Source: Komagataeibacter nataicola
Lineage (GTDB): Bacteria; Pseudomonadota; Alphaproteobacteria; Acetobacterales; Acetobacteraceae
Direction: 5' to 3'
Length of the DNA stretch: 64,000 nt
Assembly (NCBI RefSeq): GCF_003207795.1
Contig: NZ_NIRT01000003.1
Coordinates: 62,001-126,000 of the forward strand
The position numbers and the translations under genes are program-made. This document shows positions 18,517 through 28,072 of the stretch, in pieces. The notes under the pieces are model-generated. The model searched no databases and was not told the origin of the DNA. It saw nothing but the letters and a program-made list of their open reading frames with translations. Every line of letters starts with the position of its first letter. Position 1 is the first letter of the stretch.

Positions 18517-19854
18517 ATGACCCGACGCGCAGGCTCCGCCGACCTGCCGCTGCATACCGGGCGGGTGCCCGCGTGGCTGGGCCAGCGCATGGCGCGGCTG
18601 GGGGCCGTCATCACGCAGGCGGTCGTGCATCATTACGGGCGTGACGAGTTCCTGCGCAGGCTGGCGCATCCGTTCTGGTTCCAGTCCTTTGGCGCGGTCA
18701 TGGGCATGGACTGGCATTCCTCGGGCATTACCACCAGCGTCATCGGCGCGCTCAAGCGTGGACTTGCCCCCCTGCAGGATGAATTGGGCCTGTATGTGTG
18801 CGGTGGCCGGGGCCGCCATTCGCGCCGCACGCCCGATGAACTGCTGGCGGTGGGCGAGGCCACCGGGCTTGATGCCACGCCCCTTGTGGCCACGAGCCGC
18901 ATGGTGGCCAAGGTGGACAGTGCCGCCGTGCAGGACGGGTTCGACCTGTACCTGCATGGCTTCGTGGTGGCGGCGGATGGCAGATGGACGGTGGTGCAGC
19001 AGGGCATGCATACCGGGCGGCGCATGGCGCGGCGCTATCACTGGCTGTCCGATGACGTGAGCAGTTTTGTCGAGGCCCCGCATGCCGCCATTGAGGGCCG
19101 CGTCACGGGCCGCCCGGTCATGAACCTGACCGACCGCCGGGCGGATGCGTCACGCACGGGGCAGGTCGAACTGCTGCATGCCATGGGGCCGGACCGGCTG
19201 ACGCGCGAACTCATGCGCATTGAAGGCCATGCCCCCCCGCCGCCGCCTGCGCAGGGCGAACTGCCCTATCTGTGCATGCCCGCCCACCATGACGTGCAGC
19301 CGCAGGATGTGAACATGCGCCGCCTGCATGGCGCGCTGGCGGCGGCGCGTGAGGCGGGGCCGCGTGACTTCCCCGATCTGCTGCGCGTGCCGGGCGTGGG
19401 CGCGCGCACGGTGCGGGCACTGGCGCTGGTGGCGGAGGTGGTGCATGGCGCGCCCTGCCGTTTTGATGATCCGGCCCGCTTCTCGCTGGCGCATGGCGGC
19501 AAGGACCGCCACCCCTATCCCGTGCCGGTGGCGGTGTATGACCGCACGCTCTCGGTCATGAAGGCGGCAGTCAGCGCGGCGAGACTGGGGCGGGAGGAAC
19601 GGCTCGATGCCATCCGCAGGCTTGACGCCGCCGCCCGCAGGCTGGAGCGCGATGTGGGCGGCCCGTCATTTTCCGCCATTATGGGCGAAGAACGCGCGCG
19701 CTCGCATGATTATGGCGGGCGATCGGTATTTGGTTATGAACCACCACCGTCCGGTCGGGTTTCAGAAGGGCAGCGGAACGGGATCATGCGCCATGATAAC
19801 CAGCCACACGACCAGCAGGGACACGAAGGCGAGGCGTCCCGCAACGCGGGATAG
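18517..19854 (+). CDS. DUF763 domain-containing protein
   Basis: 445 aa with a GGGG Shine-Dalgarno upstream. Strongly family-like: RRAGSADLPLHTGRVPAWL at the start, then FWFQSFGAVMGMDWHSSGITTSV, VCGGRGRHSRRTP and LRVPGVGARTVRALALVAEVVHG, the last a helix-hairpin-helix typical of DNA-binding proteins. DUF763 has no proven function; the HhH suggests nucleic acid contact. The last 30 residues look non-conserved and overlap a possible antisense microprotein. Confidence 0.9.
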   Translation: MTRRAGSADLPLHTGRVPAWLGQRMARLGAVITQAVVHHYGRDEFLRRLAHPFWFQSFGAVMGMDWHSSGITTSVIGALKRGLAPLQDELGLYVCGGRGRHSRRTPDELLAVGEATGLDATPLVATSRMVAKVDSAAVQDGFDLYLHGFVVAADGRWTVVQQGMHTGRRMARRYHWLSDDVSSFVEAPHAAIEGRVTGRPVMNLTDRRADASRTGQVELLHAMGPDRLTRELMRIEGHAPPPPPAQGELPYLCMPAHHDVQPQDVNMRRLHGALAAAREAGPRDFPDLLRVPGVGARTVRALALVAEVVHGAPCRFDDPARFSLAHGGKDRHPYPVPVAVYDRTLSVMKAAVSAARLGREERLDAIRRLDAAARRLERDVGGPSFSAIMGEERARSHDYGGRSVFGYEPPPSGRVSEGQRNGIMRHDNQPHDQQGHEGEASRNAG

Positions 19855-19869
19855 GGGTGCATCTGTCAT
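19762..19869 (-). CDS. Candidate 35-residue membrane microprotein, antisense to the DUF763 gene end
   Basis: An ORF from an ATG at 19867-19869 encodes MTDAPLSRVAGRLAF, a hydrophobic helix (LAFVSLLVVWLVIMA) and a short DPVPLPF end. It overlaps the last 93 bases of the DUF763 gene on the other strand, where the DUF763 protein is poorly conserved. No good Shine-Dalgarno was seen. It is reported because the predicted topology is sensible, not because translation is shown. Confidence 0.35.
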   Translation of the reverse strand: MTDAPLSRVAGRLAFVSLLVVWLVIMAHDPVPLPF

Positions 19870-19922
19870 GCAGGCATGATACCGGGCCAAATGCGGCATA
19901 AGTGCGGAGCCTTTCTCCCGCC

Positions 19923-21776
19923 ATGTCCTCAAGGCAGCATCCTCGCATGAACGTGAAAGACTCGGTAATTCCCCCTGATATGCGCTCTACGCCCGCCCTG
20001 GCGCGGTACCGCAAGCGCCCGCTGGGGTTCATTTTCCATTACGTGCGGCTGCATGGCCGGTGGCACGCCATCATCATCAGCGCGATTACGGTGGCGGTGG
20101 CGTGCAATGTGGGCATGTCGGCCATCATCCGCCATCTGGTCAATGGCATGACCGGGGGCGGCCGGGGCATGGGGGCCGTGTGGGTCTCGATCGGGCTGTT
20201 CTGCGCCACCATCATCTGCGACAACGCGGCCTGGCGGGTGGCGGGGTGGATGGCCTCGGGCGTGTTCGTGCGCGTGGGCGGCGATGTGCGCGGCGACCTG
20301 TTCCGCTACCTCAGCGGGCATGATGCGACCTATTTTGCCAACCGGCTTTCCGGCGCACTCGCGGCCCGGGTCTCGGCGGCGGCGGGGGCGGTGGTGGCGC
20401 TGGAGAACATGGCGGCGTGGAACCTGCTGCCTTCGGTGCTGAACCTGTTCCTCGCCATCATCACGCTGGGCACGGTCAGCCCGCTGATGGCGCTGGTGCT
20501 GGTGGGCATGACGCTGCTGCTGGGGCTGTGCATCTACCTGCTGGCAGGCCACGGGCAGGAGATGCATCTGGCCTACGCGGCGGAAGCGGCGGAGGTGGAT
20601 GGCGAGATGCTGGACGTGATGCAGAACCTGCCCCTGGTGCGTGCCTATGGCATGATGGGGGTGGAGCATGCCCGCATGCGCCAGCGCATCCGTGGCGAGA
20701 TCGGGCTGCACACGTGCTCGTTGCGCTACATGGAAAAGCTGCGGATGATCCATTCCGTCGTCACCGCCTTCATGACCACGGGGCTGCTGCTGTGGGCCGT
20801 GCTGCTGTGGCGGATGCACAGGGCCACCACGGGCGATGTGGTGATGGTGACCACGCTGGGCTTTCTGATCCTGAACTGCACGCGCGACCTGGCCTTTTCC
20901 ATGGTGGAGGCGATGAAGCACGTCACCCGCCTGGCCGAGACGCTGGACCACCTGCTGGTGCCGCATGAAGGCAGTGGCGTGGCCGAGACGGTGGTGCTGC
21001 CGCCTGCGGTGCTGCGCGGGCATGTGCAACTGCGTGATGTCAGCTTCGCCTATCCCGGTGGCGCGCCGGTGCTGTCGCATTTCAGTCTCGATATTCCCGC
21101 AGGCATGCGCGTGGGGCTGGTGGGGGTGTCGGGCTCGGGCAAGAGCACGGTGCTTGCCCTGTTGCAGCGCCAGCGCTTTGTGCAGGCAGGGGCGGTGGAG
21201 CTCGATGGCGTCAACATCCTTGAACTGGACGAGGCCAGCCTGCGCGCCTCAATGGCCGTGGTGCCGCAGGAGGTGTACCTGCTGCGCCGCCCGGTGGGCG
21301 AGAACATCCGCTACGGCCGCCCCGACGCCACTGATGAAGAGGTGAAGGCCGCGGCCGAGGCGGCGGGCTGCACCGGTTTTATCAATGCCATGCCGCAGGG
21401 ATTTGCAACGGTGGTGGGCGAGCGCGGGGTCATGCTCTCGGGCGGGCAGCGCCAGCGCCTGGCCATTGCGCGCGCCTTCTTGCGCAATGCGCCCATCCTG
21501 ATCCTGGATGAAGCGACCAGCGCGCTTGATGGGGAAAGCGAGCGCCATGTCCATGCCGCCCTTGAGCGGCTGATGGTGGGGCGCACGGTCATTGCCGTGG
21601 CGCACCGGCTCTCCACCCTGCGCGGGTTTGACCGGATCGTGGTGATGGAGCAGGGCCACATTGCCCAGGCAGGCACCATGGCCGAGCTTGAGGCCATGCC
21701 CGGCCCGTATCGTGACCGGCTGCTGGCGGCAGGCGACCTGCTGCGCCCCGTGCCGGGTCTTTCGCTCCTGTCCTGA
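19923..21776 (+). CDS. ABC transporter, fused permease and ATPase (exporter type)
   Basis: About 617 aa. The N-terminal half has six hydrophobic segments beginning IIISAITVAVACNVGMSAII. The C-terminal half is a nucleotide-binding domain with Walker A GVSGSGKST, Q-loop VVPQEVYLL, signature LSGGQRQRLAIARAF, Walker B ILILDEATSALD and H-loop VAHRLST. It is a half-size exporter that should work as a homodimer, resembling lipid/peptide exporters of the MsbA group. The substrate is unknown. Starts at GTG 19902 and ATG 19947 are also possible. Confidence 0.92.
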   Translation: MSSRQHPRMNVKDSVIPPDMRSTPALARYRKRPLGFIFHYVRLHGRWHAIIISAITVAVACNVGMSAIIRHLVNGMTGGGRGMGAVWVSIGLFCATIICDNAAWRVAGWMASGVFVRVGGDVRGDLFRYLSGHDATYFANRLSGALAARVSAAAGAVVALENMAAWNLLPSVLNLFLAIITLGTVSPLMALVLVGMTLLLGLCIYLLAGHGQEMHLAYAAEAAEVDGEMLDVMQNLPLVRAYGMMGVEHARMRQRIRGEIGLHTCSLRYMEKLRMIHSVVTAFMTTGLLLWAVLLWRMHRATTGDVVMVTTLGFLILNCTRDLAFSMVEAMKHVTRLAETLDHLLVPHEGSGVAETVVLPPAVLRGHVQLRDVSFAYPGGAPVLSHFSLDIPAGMRVGLVGVSGSGKSTVLALLQRQRFVQAGAVELDGVNILELDEASLRASMAVVPQEVYLLRRPVGENIRYGRPDATDEEVKAAAEAAGCTGFINAMPQGFATVVGERGVMLSGGQRQRLAIARAFLRNAPILILDEATSALDGESERHVHAALERLMVGRTVIAVAHRLSTLRGFDRIVVMEQGHIAQAGTMAELEAMPGPYRDRLLAAGDLLRPVPGLSLLS

Positions 21777-21860
21777 ACAAGGTCTGAAATAACGGATCGA
21801 ACGTTGTCTGCTGGACTGTCGTTTCAGGCAACCTCTCGGATCAAACTACAAGGAAAACCC

Positions 21861-22331
21861 ATGCAGGCCCCAGCCCACAGTATAGGCCCCGAAGACCTCG
21901 TGCCCATGGTGGCCGCCACCCTTGCGGACGAGACGGACCTGATCGCCAATATGGCGAATATCGCAGCCCTGGTATTCGAGGCGCTGCCGGACCTCAACTG
22001 GGCCGGATTCTATGTGTGGAAGGACGGCATGCTCGTGCTGGGGCCTTTTCAGGGGCGGGTGGCCTGCACGCGCATTGCGCCGGGGCGTGGCGTATGCGGC
22101 ACGGTCGCGCGTGAGCGCAGGACAAAGGTGGTGCCCAACGTGCATGCCTTTCCCGGCCATATTGCCTGTGACGCGGCCTCTGCCGCCGAGATCGTGGTGC
22201 CGGTCATGCGCGGGGAACAGCTTGTGGGCGTGCTGGACGTTGACAGCCCCCGCCAGAACCGTTTCACCTCATCGGACCAGCACAGGCTCGAGCAGGTCGT
22301 GGCGCTGCTTGTGGCGCGGATGGCGCCCTGA
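21861..22331 (+). CDS. Free methionine-(R)-sulfoxide reductase (GAF domain, fRMsr)
   Basis: 156 aa from the ATG with an AAGGA Shine-Dalgarno; codons upstream in frame lack homology. A single GAF domain with LNWAGFYVWKDGMLVLGPFQG. It has the three catalytic Cys in VACTRIAPGRGVCGTVARE and HIACDAASAAEIVVP, the hallmark of fRMsr, which reduces free Met-R-sulfoxide with thioredoxin. It stands alone after the ABC gene. Confidence 0.92.
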   Translation: MQAPAHSIGPEDLVPMVAATLADETDLIANMANIAALVFEALPDLNWAGFYVWKDGMLVLGPFQGRVACTRIAPGRGVCGTVARERRTKVVPNVHAFPGHIACDAASAAEIVVPVMRGEQLVGVLDVDSPRQNRFTSSDQHRLEQVVALLVARMAP

Positions 22332-22417
22332 CCAGGCAGGCATGCCCTGCACACCACCACGGCCGTCTTATCGGGGCGGCCCGTTTCCGGACCCTCTGCT
22401 CAGGTAGCCGGTCACCT

Positions 22418-23575
22418 TTACTGTTTTCCGTCAGTCCGCAGGGCCGGGTGGGGCGTGGGATCGGGTGTGGTCTGCATCGGCGCACCCGGCGTGGGCGGGG
22501 CAGATGGCGTGTCCGTCAGCCGGGCAATGGCCGTGCGGGTGGTGAGCATGCCGTGAGCGGCCTGGCCGTGGTCATCGGGCGTGTCGGTCTGGGGGGTCAT
22601 GTACATCATGCCCTGCGGAAAGGCCATGAGCACGCGCCTGCGCCGCAGGAAGTTCATGCCCAGCACGTTGTAGCTGGTTTTTTCGACATTTACGTCCAGC
22701 GGCAGGTCGTGCCATGCGCCAATGGCAATATTGTCAAAATGGTGCCTGCGTCCGTTCAGGATCTTTCCGGCATTGGTCCTGACGTGAATATCTTCATGCA
22801 GGATGGCGGGGGTCAGGCCCAGCGCCCTGGCATCCTTGCGCGCGAGCGAGGACATGTCCGCCCCCGGTTCGATCTCCATGCGTGTGCCCTGCGCGCCCAC
22901 CTGCATGCGGATGCCGGTCAGGCGGCCGCGGCGGTCGGGCTGCAGGGGCAGGGCTGTGCTGTCCGGGCCGAGCCAGTCCTGCAATGGCGGGCAGCCGGCG
23001 GCCGTGCTGGCGATGAACATCACCATGACGCGGGCGGGAAAATCAAACAGCACGTCGTAATTGCCCAGTATGTCGTAGCCGATCACGCCCAGCACGGGCT
23101 GGTCATTGAGGCGGGGCTGGCGCGTGCCTTCAAGCAGGGCGGGCACGTCATCGGCATGGCCGTTGCTGATGCGCAGGTCATGCAGCACCGTGGTGTAGGT
23201 GGTGTCGACGCCTGCAATGGTCTGGATGCTGATGGCTGACAGAACGGGAAAGGCGGTGGGGCTGGGCGCATAAACGCCCACCTGGTCCTGCGTTACGCTG
23301 ACATAGGCCAGCCCGTGCATGTCATTGAACGTGGCGGGAATGATGGGGCTGCCGCTATTGGTCAGCAGCGGAGCTGCGATGACATGGGTCAGGCAGGCGG
23401 CGGGCAGGCCATAGCGCAGCGCGGGCGGCGCTGCGGGCACGGGTGCATGCCGGGCCGCATGGGCGGGTGCGCCGCCCGCAAGGGCAAGCAGCACGGCCCC
23501 GGCGCGGGCCAGCCGTGCGGCGCGGGAATCAGTCCGGCTGGTCCGCGAGGTATTCCGCCACCTCGGCGTTTTCAT
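22418..23575 (-). CDS. Exported retropepsin-like double-lobe protein without the catalytic D-T/S-G
   Basis: 385 aa from the ATG giving MKTPRWRNTSRTS, with signal peptide (AGAVLLALAGGAPAHA). Each half ends in a strand-turn typical of retropepsin-like lobes: GVIGYDILGNYDVLFDFPARVMVMF and LGMNFLRRRRVLMAFPQGMMYM. The place where D-T-G is expected reads VTQDQVG in the first lobe and EPGADMSSL in the second, so a normal aspartic protease site is missing. The start overlaps the end of the KirBac gene by 47 bases in another frame. The Thr/Pro-rich tail is probably disordered. Likely periplasmic; function unknown. Confidence 0.72.
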   Translation of the reverse strand: MKTPRWRNTSRTSRTDSRAARLARAGAVLLALAGGAPAHAARHAPVPAAPPALRYGLPAACLTHVIAAPLLTNSGSPIIPATFNDMHGLAYVSVTQDQVGVYAPSPTAFPVLSAISIQTIAGVDTTYTTVLHDLRISNGHADDVPALLEGTRQPRLNDQPVLGVIGYDILGNYDVLFDFPARVMVMFIASTAAGCPPLQDWLGPDSTALPLQPDRRGRLTGIRMQVGAQGTRMEIEPGADMSSLARKDARALGLTPAILHEDIHVRTNAGKILNGRRHHFDNIAIGAWHDLPLDVNVEKTSYNVLGMNFLRRRRVLMAFPQGMMYMTPQTDTPDDHGQAAHGMLTTRTAIARLTDTPSAPPTPGAPMQTTPDPTPHPALRTDGKQ

Positions 23576-24500
23576 CGAGGGGGGATTCGGTCTGGTCAAA
23601 GCGGGTGTAGTCAACGGTGATCCGCCCATCCGGCCCGGCGTTGATGATATCGACGAAGCGGTGATTATACAGCATGCGGTCAAATCCGTAAGCGGAACGC
23701 GCAAAGACGGTCTGCCCCGAGGCCTCGTCGGTGCCGGTCAGGCTGACAATGATTTCCGCCTCCTCCGCCGCCAGGTCTTTTTCCGTCAGGCCATCAAGGG
23801 GGCTGCGGGCATCGATGACATGGGTGGGCGTGCATGCAAAGCGCAGCACCGGCACATGCGACTGCTGGAGCGTGAGCGGGTCGAACTGTCGCACCACCCG
23901 GCCTGATGGCGTGTGGATGAGACGGGCGAGCGCAAACTCCACATCCACGGACAGGATGGGGCTGCGGCGGCAGTTGGCAATGCGGATATCAAGATGAAGC
24001 TGGCCGTTTTCCGACAGGATCAGCGCCTTGTCGCTGAACATGACCCGCGCGCGCGGGCGTGAGAAGCGCGCGAAGATGAGGCCCGTGGCCAGAGCGTTGA
24101 TCATCATGCCGCCCAGCACTTCCACGGTGGCGATCAGGTTGGCGGTGCGGCTGACGGGCACCATGCCGCCATAACCCACGGTGGAGAGGGTCTGCACGCT
24201 GAAGAAGAAGAAATCAGCGAAGCTGTGCGGGTCGGCCCCCTTAATGCCCTGGCTGTCGGCCATGTACAGCAGCGCGAAAAGCAGGTTGACCCCCACGTAA
24301 ACCAGCAGCGAGCAGTAAAAGAACGTGCGCCACGGTGCCGTAAGGGCATGATGATAGAAATCGGACCAGATGCGGTCCACCTGCCCCACGCGCACGATCG
24401 TGTCGTGTCCCTGGTCTTCGACCTTGTGAAGGGCTGGGGATCTGTCGCCTGCCGAAGGGCCGGGGCGTGGGGGTGTTTGTGGCCCGGCGTCCTGTGCCAT
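23529..24500 (-). CDS. Inward-rectifier potassium channel, KirBac type
   Basis: 323 aa. Two transmembrane helices (TFFYCSLLVYVGVNLLFALLYM; LIATVEVLGGMMINALATGLIFARF) flank a pore helix and the filter TVGYGGM. A cytoplasmic immunoglobulin-like domain follows (RVMFSDKALILSENGQLHLDIRIAN and HVIDARSPLDGLTEKDL). This is the layout of prokaryotic Kir channels, which conduct K+ and are gated by lipids and the cytoplasmic domain. The downstream protease-like gene overlaps its 3' end. Confidence 0.94.
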   Translation of the reverse strand: MAQDAGPQTPPRPGPSAGDRSPALHKVEDQGHDTIVRVGQVDRIWSDFYHHALTAPWRTFFYCSLLVYVGVNLLFALLYMADSQGIKGADPHSFADFFFFSVQTLSTVGYGGMVPVSRTANLIATVEVLGGMMINALATGLIFARFSRPRARVMFSDKALILSENGQLHLDIRIANCRRSPILSVDVEFALARLIHTPSGRVVRQFDPLTLQQSHVPVLRFACTPTHVIDARSPLDGLTEKDLAAEEAEIIVSLTGTDEASGQTVFARSAYGFDRMLYNHRFVDIINAGPDGRITVDYTRFDQTESPLDENAEVAEYLADQPD

Positions 24501-24653
24501 GGCGTGTCCTGCCTGCGCGTGTGGTGTGGGGCCGGGGCTGATCGGCCTGACAAACTTTGTAATATGTCATGCGGCCCGGCGGGGCAACGGCCTGCGTGGT
24601 AGAAAGAGCGCACACCCTTCGCATATCCATGCGCCCGCCCGGCAGGAGACCCC

Positions 24654-25553
24654 ATGACAGAGCTTACCCCCGACCAGATGGAACATATGGCCACCACGCT
24701 GGAAGGAACGGGTCGCTACCGTGTGCTGCGCCCGCTCGCCCCGCGCGTGCTGGCGCAGTACCCGCCCGAGGCGGGCACGCGGCTGGGCATGTTCCTTGAC
24801 CTCGAGACCACGGGGCTGAGCGCGGTGAAGGACGAGATCATCGAATTCGGCATCGTGCCCTTTGTTTACACGCTGGATGGGCGGATTCTGGGCAGCCTGG
24901 AACCGTTCAGCCGCCTGCGTGAGCCCGCGCGCCCCATTCCACCCCAGATCACCGCGCTGACCGGCATCACCCCGGCCATGGTGGCGGGCCAGTCTGTCAC
25001 GCCGGAGGAGGTGGCCAGTTTTGTAGCGCCCGCCTCGCTCATTATCGCACATAATGCAGATTTTGACCGCAAGTTTGCCGAGCGCTTTACCCCGGCCTTC
25101 ACCACCAAGCCCTGGGCCTGCTCCATGAAGGATGTGGACTGGGCAGCGGAGGGCTTTGAGGGGCGCAAGCTGTCCTATCTGGGCATGCAGGCGGGGTTCT
25201 GGTTTGACGGGCACCGTGCGGTGGATGACTGCCAGGCGGGCATTGCCATTCTCGATCGGGTGCTGCCGGTATCAGGGCAGCCTGCCCTTGCGGCATTGCT
25301 GGAAAACGCCCGGCAGGTGCGCTGCCGCATCTGGGCGGAAAACGCGCCCTTTGAGTTCAAGGACCAGTTGCGCCAGCGCGGCTATCGGTGGAATGACGGG
25401 ACGGATGGCAACCCCCGGGCCTGGTCCATCTCCCTGCCCGAGGCAGAGGTGGAAGCCGAACTGGCCTTTCTGCACGCCGAGGTCTTCGCCCGCCCGGTGG
25501 AACTGCCGGTTACGCGGATCACGCCCTGGGACCGGTTTTCTACCCGTTGTTAA
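24654..25553 (+). CDS. DEDDh 3'-5' exonuclease (DnaQ/ExoX-like)
   Basis: 299 aa with an AGGAGA Shine-Dalgarno. Exonuclease motifs: ExoI FLDLETTGL (D-x-E), ExoII IIAHNADFDRKF, ExoIII HRAVDDCQAG (H-x4-D). The C-terminal part (FKDQLRQRGYRWNDG, RAW) resembles the ExoX-like C-terminal region. It should remove nucleotides from 3' ends in DNA repair and is not the replicative epsilon subunit in context. It stands alone, divergent from the KirBac gene. Confidence 0.9.
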   Translation: MTELTPDQMEHMATTLEGTGRYRVLRPLAPRVLAQYPPEAGTRLGMFLDLETTGLSAVKDEIIEFGIVPFVYTLDGRILGSLEPFSRLREPARPIPPQITALTGITPAMVAGQSVTPEEVASFVAPASLIIAHNADFDRKFAERFTPAFTTKPWACSMKDVDWAAEGFEGRKLSYLGMQAGFWFDGHRAVDDCQAGIAILDRVLPVSGQPALAALLENARQVRCRIWAENAPFEFKDQLRQRGYRWNDGTDGNPRAWSISLPEAEVEAELAFLHAEVFARPVELPVTRITPWDRFSTRC

Positions 25554-25602
25554 TGGGGGCGGGCGAGGAATTGTCGTTCATATGCTGTTTTGAGGACATT
25601 GC

Positions 25603-27897
25603 TTAATGCCCGATATCGAAGGGGACCGATATGGAGCCAAACGCCCCGAGGCCGGGCTGGGTGAAATACAGGGCCGTCTTGCCATCGGATGCATATCCAT
25701 TGAAGTAGTTGATGGAATGACTGTTCAGAAGATTGGTGATGTTGAGCTTGAACTTGACATGGTTCATCGGCCCGATGACATGCCCGGTGGTGTAGCCCAA
25801 TGACAGGTCAAGCGAGTTGAAAGGCGTCATGCCCTGCGTGTTTGAACTGTCGCCAAACCGGCTGCCAACCCATTTGTCGATCAGAGAAGCATAGAAATTC
25901 CTGTTATTGTAAATGATGCCGCCTGCGGCCGTGGCATCGGGCGCATTGGGTACCCAGCTGTTATCTGAGTTCAGGCGTGCCTGGTTGTAGCTGGCATTGG
26001 CAAACAGGGAGATGCCTTTGCCAACATAGAACGTGCCCTGCACTTCCGCGCCATAATACCGCACGGAGCCCATATTATAATATTGCGTGTTCTGGCCGAT
26101 CAGGCGCGAGCCGATCATGTTGCTGAAATCGATGTAGTAGAAATCACCGCCTACGCTCCAGCGGCGGTCCTGATAGGAGGTGCCAATCTGGTAATTCCAG
26201 GTCCGTTCTGGCGAGACCTGGTTGTCAGACGGATTGCCGACATAGAAATAGGTCAGGCTAGGCGCCAGAAAGCCACGCGCGACCTGGATGTAGGAAGACC
26301 ATTTGGGCGTAATCATGTAATGCAGGCTGAATGAGGGCAGGGGTGCTGTATAGGTCTGTGAATAGTTGAGCGGTTTCTTGGTCGTCTGGTTTACCGTGGC
26401 CTCAAGATCGCGCTCGAATGAGGCATATTTGAACCCGGCTGAAAATGTCAGCGCCTTCGTGATATGGACATCGGCCTGGATGAAGGGCTGTATGGACAGG
26501 TTCTGGTCATGCATCTGGCGTGTGATGGCCTTGGCGCTGTTGGGTACGGGCTTGCCCCCGAGTGTCCAGTCAAGGTTGTACTGTATGCGGCCATTGCTCT
26601 GGTGGTCCACCCATACGCCGGACTGGAAATCAACGATCGAGAATTTCTTCCTGATCTTGAGCACATCGCCCCAGGCGCGATAATCCATTTTCATCCGTGT
26701 GCCGGGCACGTCGGTTGCGCCATAGGCGGTTCCGTTTGCCAGCGTGCCATTGACGTCCTTGCCTGAATCACCAGGCTGGTGAAAATAGGCAAAGGTGTAG
26801 GCCTTGTTCTCGATTGTCCAGCCGGCGCCCAGGTCCGAGTTGATGCCGATATATTCAAGGTCGGTCTGGATACTGTCGCGGTTGTATCCTTCATAATTCT
26901 GTTTTGTCGGGTCGTTGCTCAGGCCATATTCCGAGCCGTATCTGGCGATCTGTTCGCGCGTGGCACCGGGCGGGGCATGCTGATCAACGTGGTTGTACAT
27001 GCCGGATAGTGTCAAGGTTGTCCGGTTGCCTAGTGGCTGGATGTATTTCATCATGTAGTTCGCGCGGCGCTGTGCGGCGTAGCTTACGTACCCGCCGCTT
27101 GTCGTGCCTTCCACATCGGCAAACAGACGGCCGCCATGGGTGCCCTTTATTTCACCGGTATCGAATTCCGCGCCATAATTATAGGTGTTCCAGCTTCCGG
27201 CGCTGGCATAGGCTTCCGCGCCCATTTTCTTTCTGGGGTCCTTGGAATTAATGCCAATCCGGCCACCAAAGGTTGCAAAGCCCACGGTTGTGGCATCTCC
27301 CGGTCCGGCATCCACCTCAACCTGACCCAGGTCATGAGCGGCGTAATATGATGTGCTGTGATGGGTATTGTCATTTGTCTGGGCAATGGGAATGCCATCG
27401 AATGTGACGTCGTACTGCCCGTCGGAAAAGCCCCGCATCACCAGATTGGCACTCTCTGACAGGCCGGGACCATTGGGGGAAATGGACATCACGCTTGGTG
27501 CAATGGCCGCAACCGTGTCGTAATTGGATGTGGCGGGTAGATTGTTCTCGATATAATGCTTGCTCATGACAAATGTAGGCTGGGTCACGTTCAGCGGCGT
27601 ATTGGTCGGGGACTGGTAGACAGCGGATTTTATGCGATCGGCATGGACCAGCATTTCCTCATTATTGTTTTGGCTTGTGGTGTCGCTGCTCTGTGCGGCA
27701 GGTTTGCCATGGGGTTTTGCGGGGCGTGCCGGATGTTTTTTATCAGCTTTCAGGTCATGCACGCCCTGCCCTGTTGCCGCATGGGCATGCCCCATCATGG
27801 ATAGGGATAGAGCTGTAAGAGAAAGGATAGTATAATTTGCTGTAAATTTTGAAGGTTTTCGGATGGAGTCCATAATAAAATTGTACATTTTTACCAC
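25603..27897 (-). CDS. TonB-dependent outer membrane receptor
   Basis: 764 aa, or 756 aa if the second ATG (MDSIRKPSK) is used. A signal peptide (TILSLTALSLSMMGHAHA) and a His/Lys/Pro-rich linker lead to a TonB-box-like EEMLVHADRI. A plug domain follows (PTNTPLNVTQPTFVMSK, NLVMRGFSDGQYDVTFDGIPI, GPGDATTVGFATFGGRI), then a 22-strand barrel ending with the aromatic-rich LYFTQPGLGAFGSISVPFDIGH. The substrate is not evident. It is divergent from a secreted acid phosphatase gene, so uptake of a phosphorylated compound or its product is a possible but unproven link. Confidence 0.92.
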   Translation of the reverse strand: MVKMYNFIMDSIRKPSKFTANYTILSLTALSLSMMGHAHAATGQGVHDLKADKKHPARPAKPHGKPAAQSSDTTSQNNNEEMLVHADRIKSAVYQSPTNTPLNVTQPTFVMSKHYIENNLPATSNYDTVAAIAPSVMSISPNGPGLSESANLVMRGFSDGQYDVTFDGIPIAQTNDNTHHSTSYYAAHDLGQVEVDAGPGDATTVGFATFGGRIGINSKDPRKKMGAEAYASAGSWNTYNYGAEFDTGEIKGTHGGRLFADVEGTTSGGYVSYAAQRRANYMMKYIQPLGNRTTLTLSGMYNHVDQHAPPGATREQIARYGSEYGLSNDPTKQNYEGYNRDSIQTDLEYIGINSDLGAGWTIENKAYTFAYFHQPGDSGKDVNGTLANGTAYGATDVPGTRMKMDYRAWGDVLKIRKKFSIVDFQSGVWVDHQSNGRIQYNLDWTLGGKPVPNSAKAITRQMHDQNLSIQPFIQADVHITKALTFSAGFKYASFERDLEATVNQTTKKPLNYSQTYTAPLPSFSLHYMITPKWSSYIQVARGFLAPSLTYFYVGNPSDNQVSPERTWNYQIGTSYQDRRWSVGGDFYYIDFSNMIGSRLIGQNTQYYNMGSVRYYGAEVQGTFYVGKGISLFANASYNQARLNSDNSWVPNAPDATAAGGIIYNNRNFYASLIDKWVGSRFGDSSNTQGMTPFNSLDLSLGYTTGHVIGPMNHVKFKLNITNLLNSHSINYFNGYASDGKTALYFTQPGLGAFGSISVPFDIGH

Positions 27898-28072
27898 GCA
27901 AATCCATATAAAAATATTCTTCCGTTTCTTTTTTAATAAATTTTATTGCTGAGTTGAATTTTTATATTTTTAATTTTTTATTTCATCTGTGTGTATTTTT
28001 TATGAATTTTACTTCTGATCCTGTTTTTTCATTTTGTTTTGCCTTAGCGTGATCCAGATGTGGTTTTGAGTA

